The notes beneath the pieces are model-generated. The model searched no databases. It saw nothing but the letters and a program-made list of their open reading frames with translations, and was not told the DNA's origin. Below are positions 6,356 to 6,731 of a stretch of 6,731 nucleotides of DNA, one piece after another. This DNA comes from Lysobacteraceae bacterium (GTDB lineage Bacteria; Pseudomonadota; Gammaproteobacteria; Steroidobacterales; Steroidobacteraceae), in contig JAAYXG010000126.1 in NCBI GenBank assembly GCA_012516015.1, positions 1 to 6,731 on the forward strand, read 5' to 3'. The translations under genes and the position numbers were made by a program. The number at the start of each line of letters is the position of its first letter. Positions within the stretch are counted from its first letter, which is position 1.

Positions 6356-6602
6356 AGGGTGCTTCCGCCGATCACCACGTGCGCTTCACGCGAGATTCCT
6401 ATGGAGGCCGGGCCGTGTCGATACCGGGGTAACCGCAGTCGACTAGCGGGGTTAGGCGTCGACGAGCAGTCTGGCTGCCTTCTCTCGGATCGATCCCGCG
6501 GGTCCAACGACACGCATATATATGAGTAGGCCGAGGGGGAGGGTGATAAGGAACCCGGCCATCGTGCGATGGCCGGGCCGGGAAGGACTCGACTTCGGAT
6601 CG
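6356..6602. other. Intergenic region with terminator and palindromes
   Basis: These 247 bases separate the OmpA-family gene from the phosphoribosyltransferase gene, both on the minus strand. The region should contain the promoter of the latter, but I see no convincing hexamer pair. It holds a terminator (6554-6577), an AT-rich 10-base palindrome CATATATATG (6515-6524), GGATCGATCC (6487-6496) and CCCGCGGG (6495-6502). No gene is supported. Confidence 0.5.
6554..6577 (-). terminator. Intrinsic terminator of the OmpA-family gene
   Basis: A perfect 11-bp stem, CCCGGCCATCG (6554-6564) with CGATGGCCGGG (6567-6577), leaves two formally unpaired central bases, so in RNA it is a 10-bp stem with a GTGC loop. 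On the minus strand it starts 25 bases after the stop codon at 6603 and is followed by the T-rich TTCCTTATC. The plus-strand side has no T-tract. The direction therefore matches the gene entering from the right edge. Confidence 0.75.
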
Positions 6603-6731
6603 TCAGCGCTCGACTGCGCCTTCGACCTTCACGTCGCCGGGATTCTCCAGCACCCGCATGACGACTCGTCGATTGGCGGCGCGTCCTTCCGCCGTCGTGT
6701 TGTCCGCGATGGGTTGCGATTCGCCGTAGCC
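6603..6731 (-). CDS. OmpA-family protein, C-terminal end only
   Basis: Partial gene: the last 42 codons plus TGA, running off the right edge. The translation begins GYGESQPIADNTTAEGRAAN and continues RRVVMRVLENPGDVKVEGAVER. Gly-Tyr-Gly-Glu followed by Pro-Ile-Ala-x-Asn and the EGRAxNRRV segment is the classic end of the OmpA/MotB/Pal peptidoglycan-binding domain, in which the Arg and Asn side chains contact the diaminopimelate of peptidoglycan. After the domain there is a short polar tail of about 14 residues. The protein would sit in the outer membrane or periplasm; whether it has a beta-barrel, a lipoprotein anchor or a glycine-zipper N-terminus is outside the window. The terminator at 6554-6577 follows it. 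Confidence 0.88.
   Translation of the reverse strand, partial: GYGESQPIADNTTAEGRAANRRVVMRVLENPGDVKVEGAVER

Noticed and set aside
5444..6529. Plus-strand open frame of 361 codons antisense to the phosphoribosyltransferase gene
   Set aside because: It has no recognisable domain and spans a gene end and an intergenic region, while the opposite strand carries clear family motifs.
1..6731. CRISPR array, tRNA, rRNA, transposon ends or prophage genes
   Set aside because: No regularly spaced direct repeats, clover-leaf sequence, transposase motif or terminal repeats were seen when reading both strands.

Overview
The window is GC-rich DNA (low to mid 60s percent by eye) with dense, mostly ATG/GTG/TTG-initiated genes and Shine-Dalgarno sites. 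An OmpA-type C-terminus at the right edge points to a Gram-negative bacterium, most likely a proteobacterium. I cannot place it more finely from the sequence alone.

Left part (1-2171): the 3' portion of an ATP-grasp carboxylate-amine ligase on the plus strand runs tail-to-tail, with a 28-base overlap, into a minus-strand gene for a polytopic polysaccharide flippase. This looks like the edge of a cell-surface polysaccharide locus that continues off the left side. Middle (2172-3680): a 300-residue minus-strand protein that I do not recognise has a strong ribosome binding site. It is followed by a 358-base divergent intergenic region carrying a nested inverted repeat, a possible operator.

Right part (3681-6355): a stand-alone APH-fold phosphotransferase (COG2187 type) on the plus strand overlaps tail-to-tail by 41 bases with a minus-strand pair. 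In transcription order the pair is a COG1926-type phosphoribosyltransferase followed, 52 bases later, by a divergent PRPP synthetase. One enzyme of the pair is expected to make PRPP and the other to have a PRPP-binding fold, so the two probably work in one nucleotide or ribose-phosphate pathway. The PRPP synthetase lacks the usual housekeeping sequence after its ATP-binding motif and is probably a second, specialised copy. Right edge (6603-6731): the last 42 residues of an OmpA-family protein on the minus strand, followed by a clear intrinsic terminator.

I found no mobile elements, CRISPR arrays, tRNA or rRNA genes. The best candidates for something little described are the 300-residue orphan protein with its divergent control region and the PRPP synthetase/phosphoribosyltransferase pair. 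I see no clear evidence of an entirely new system.
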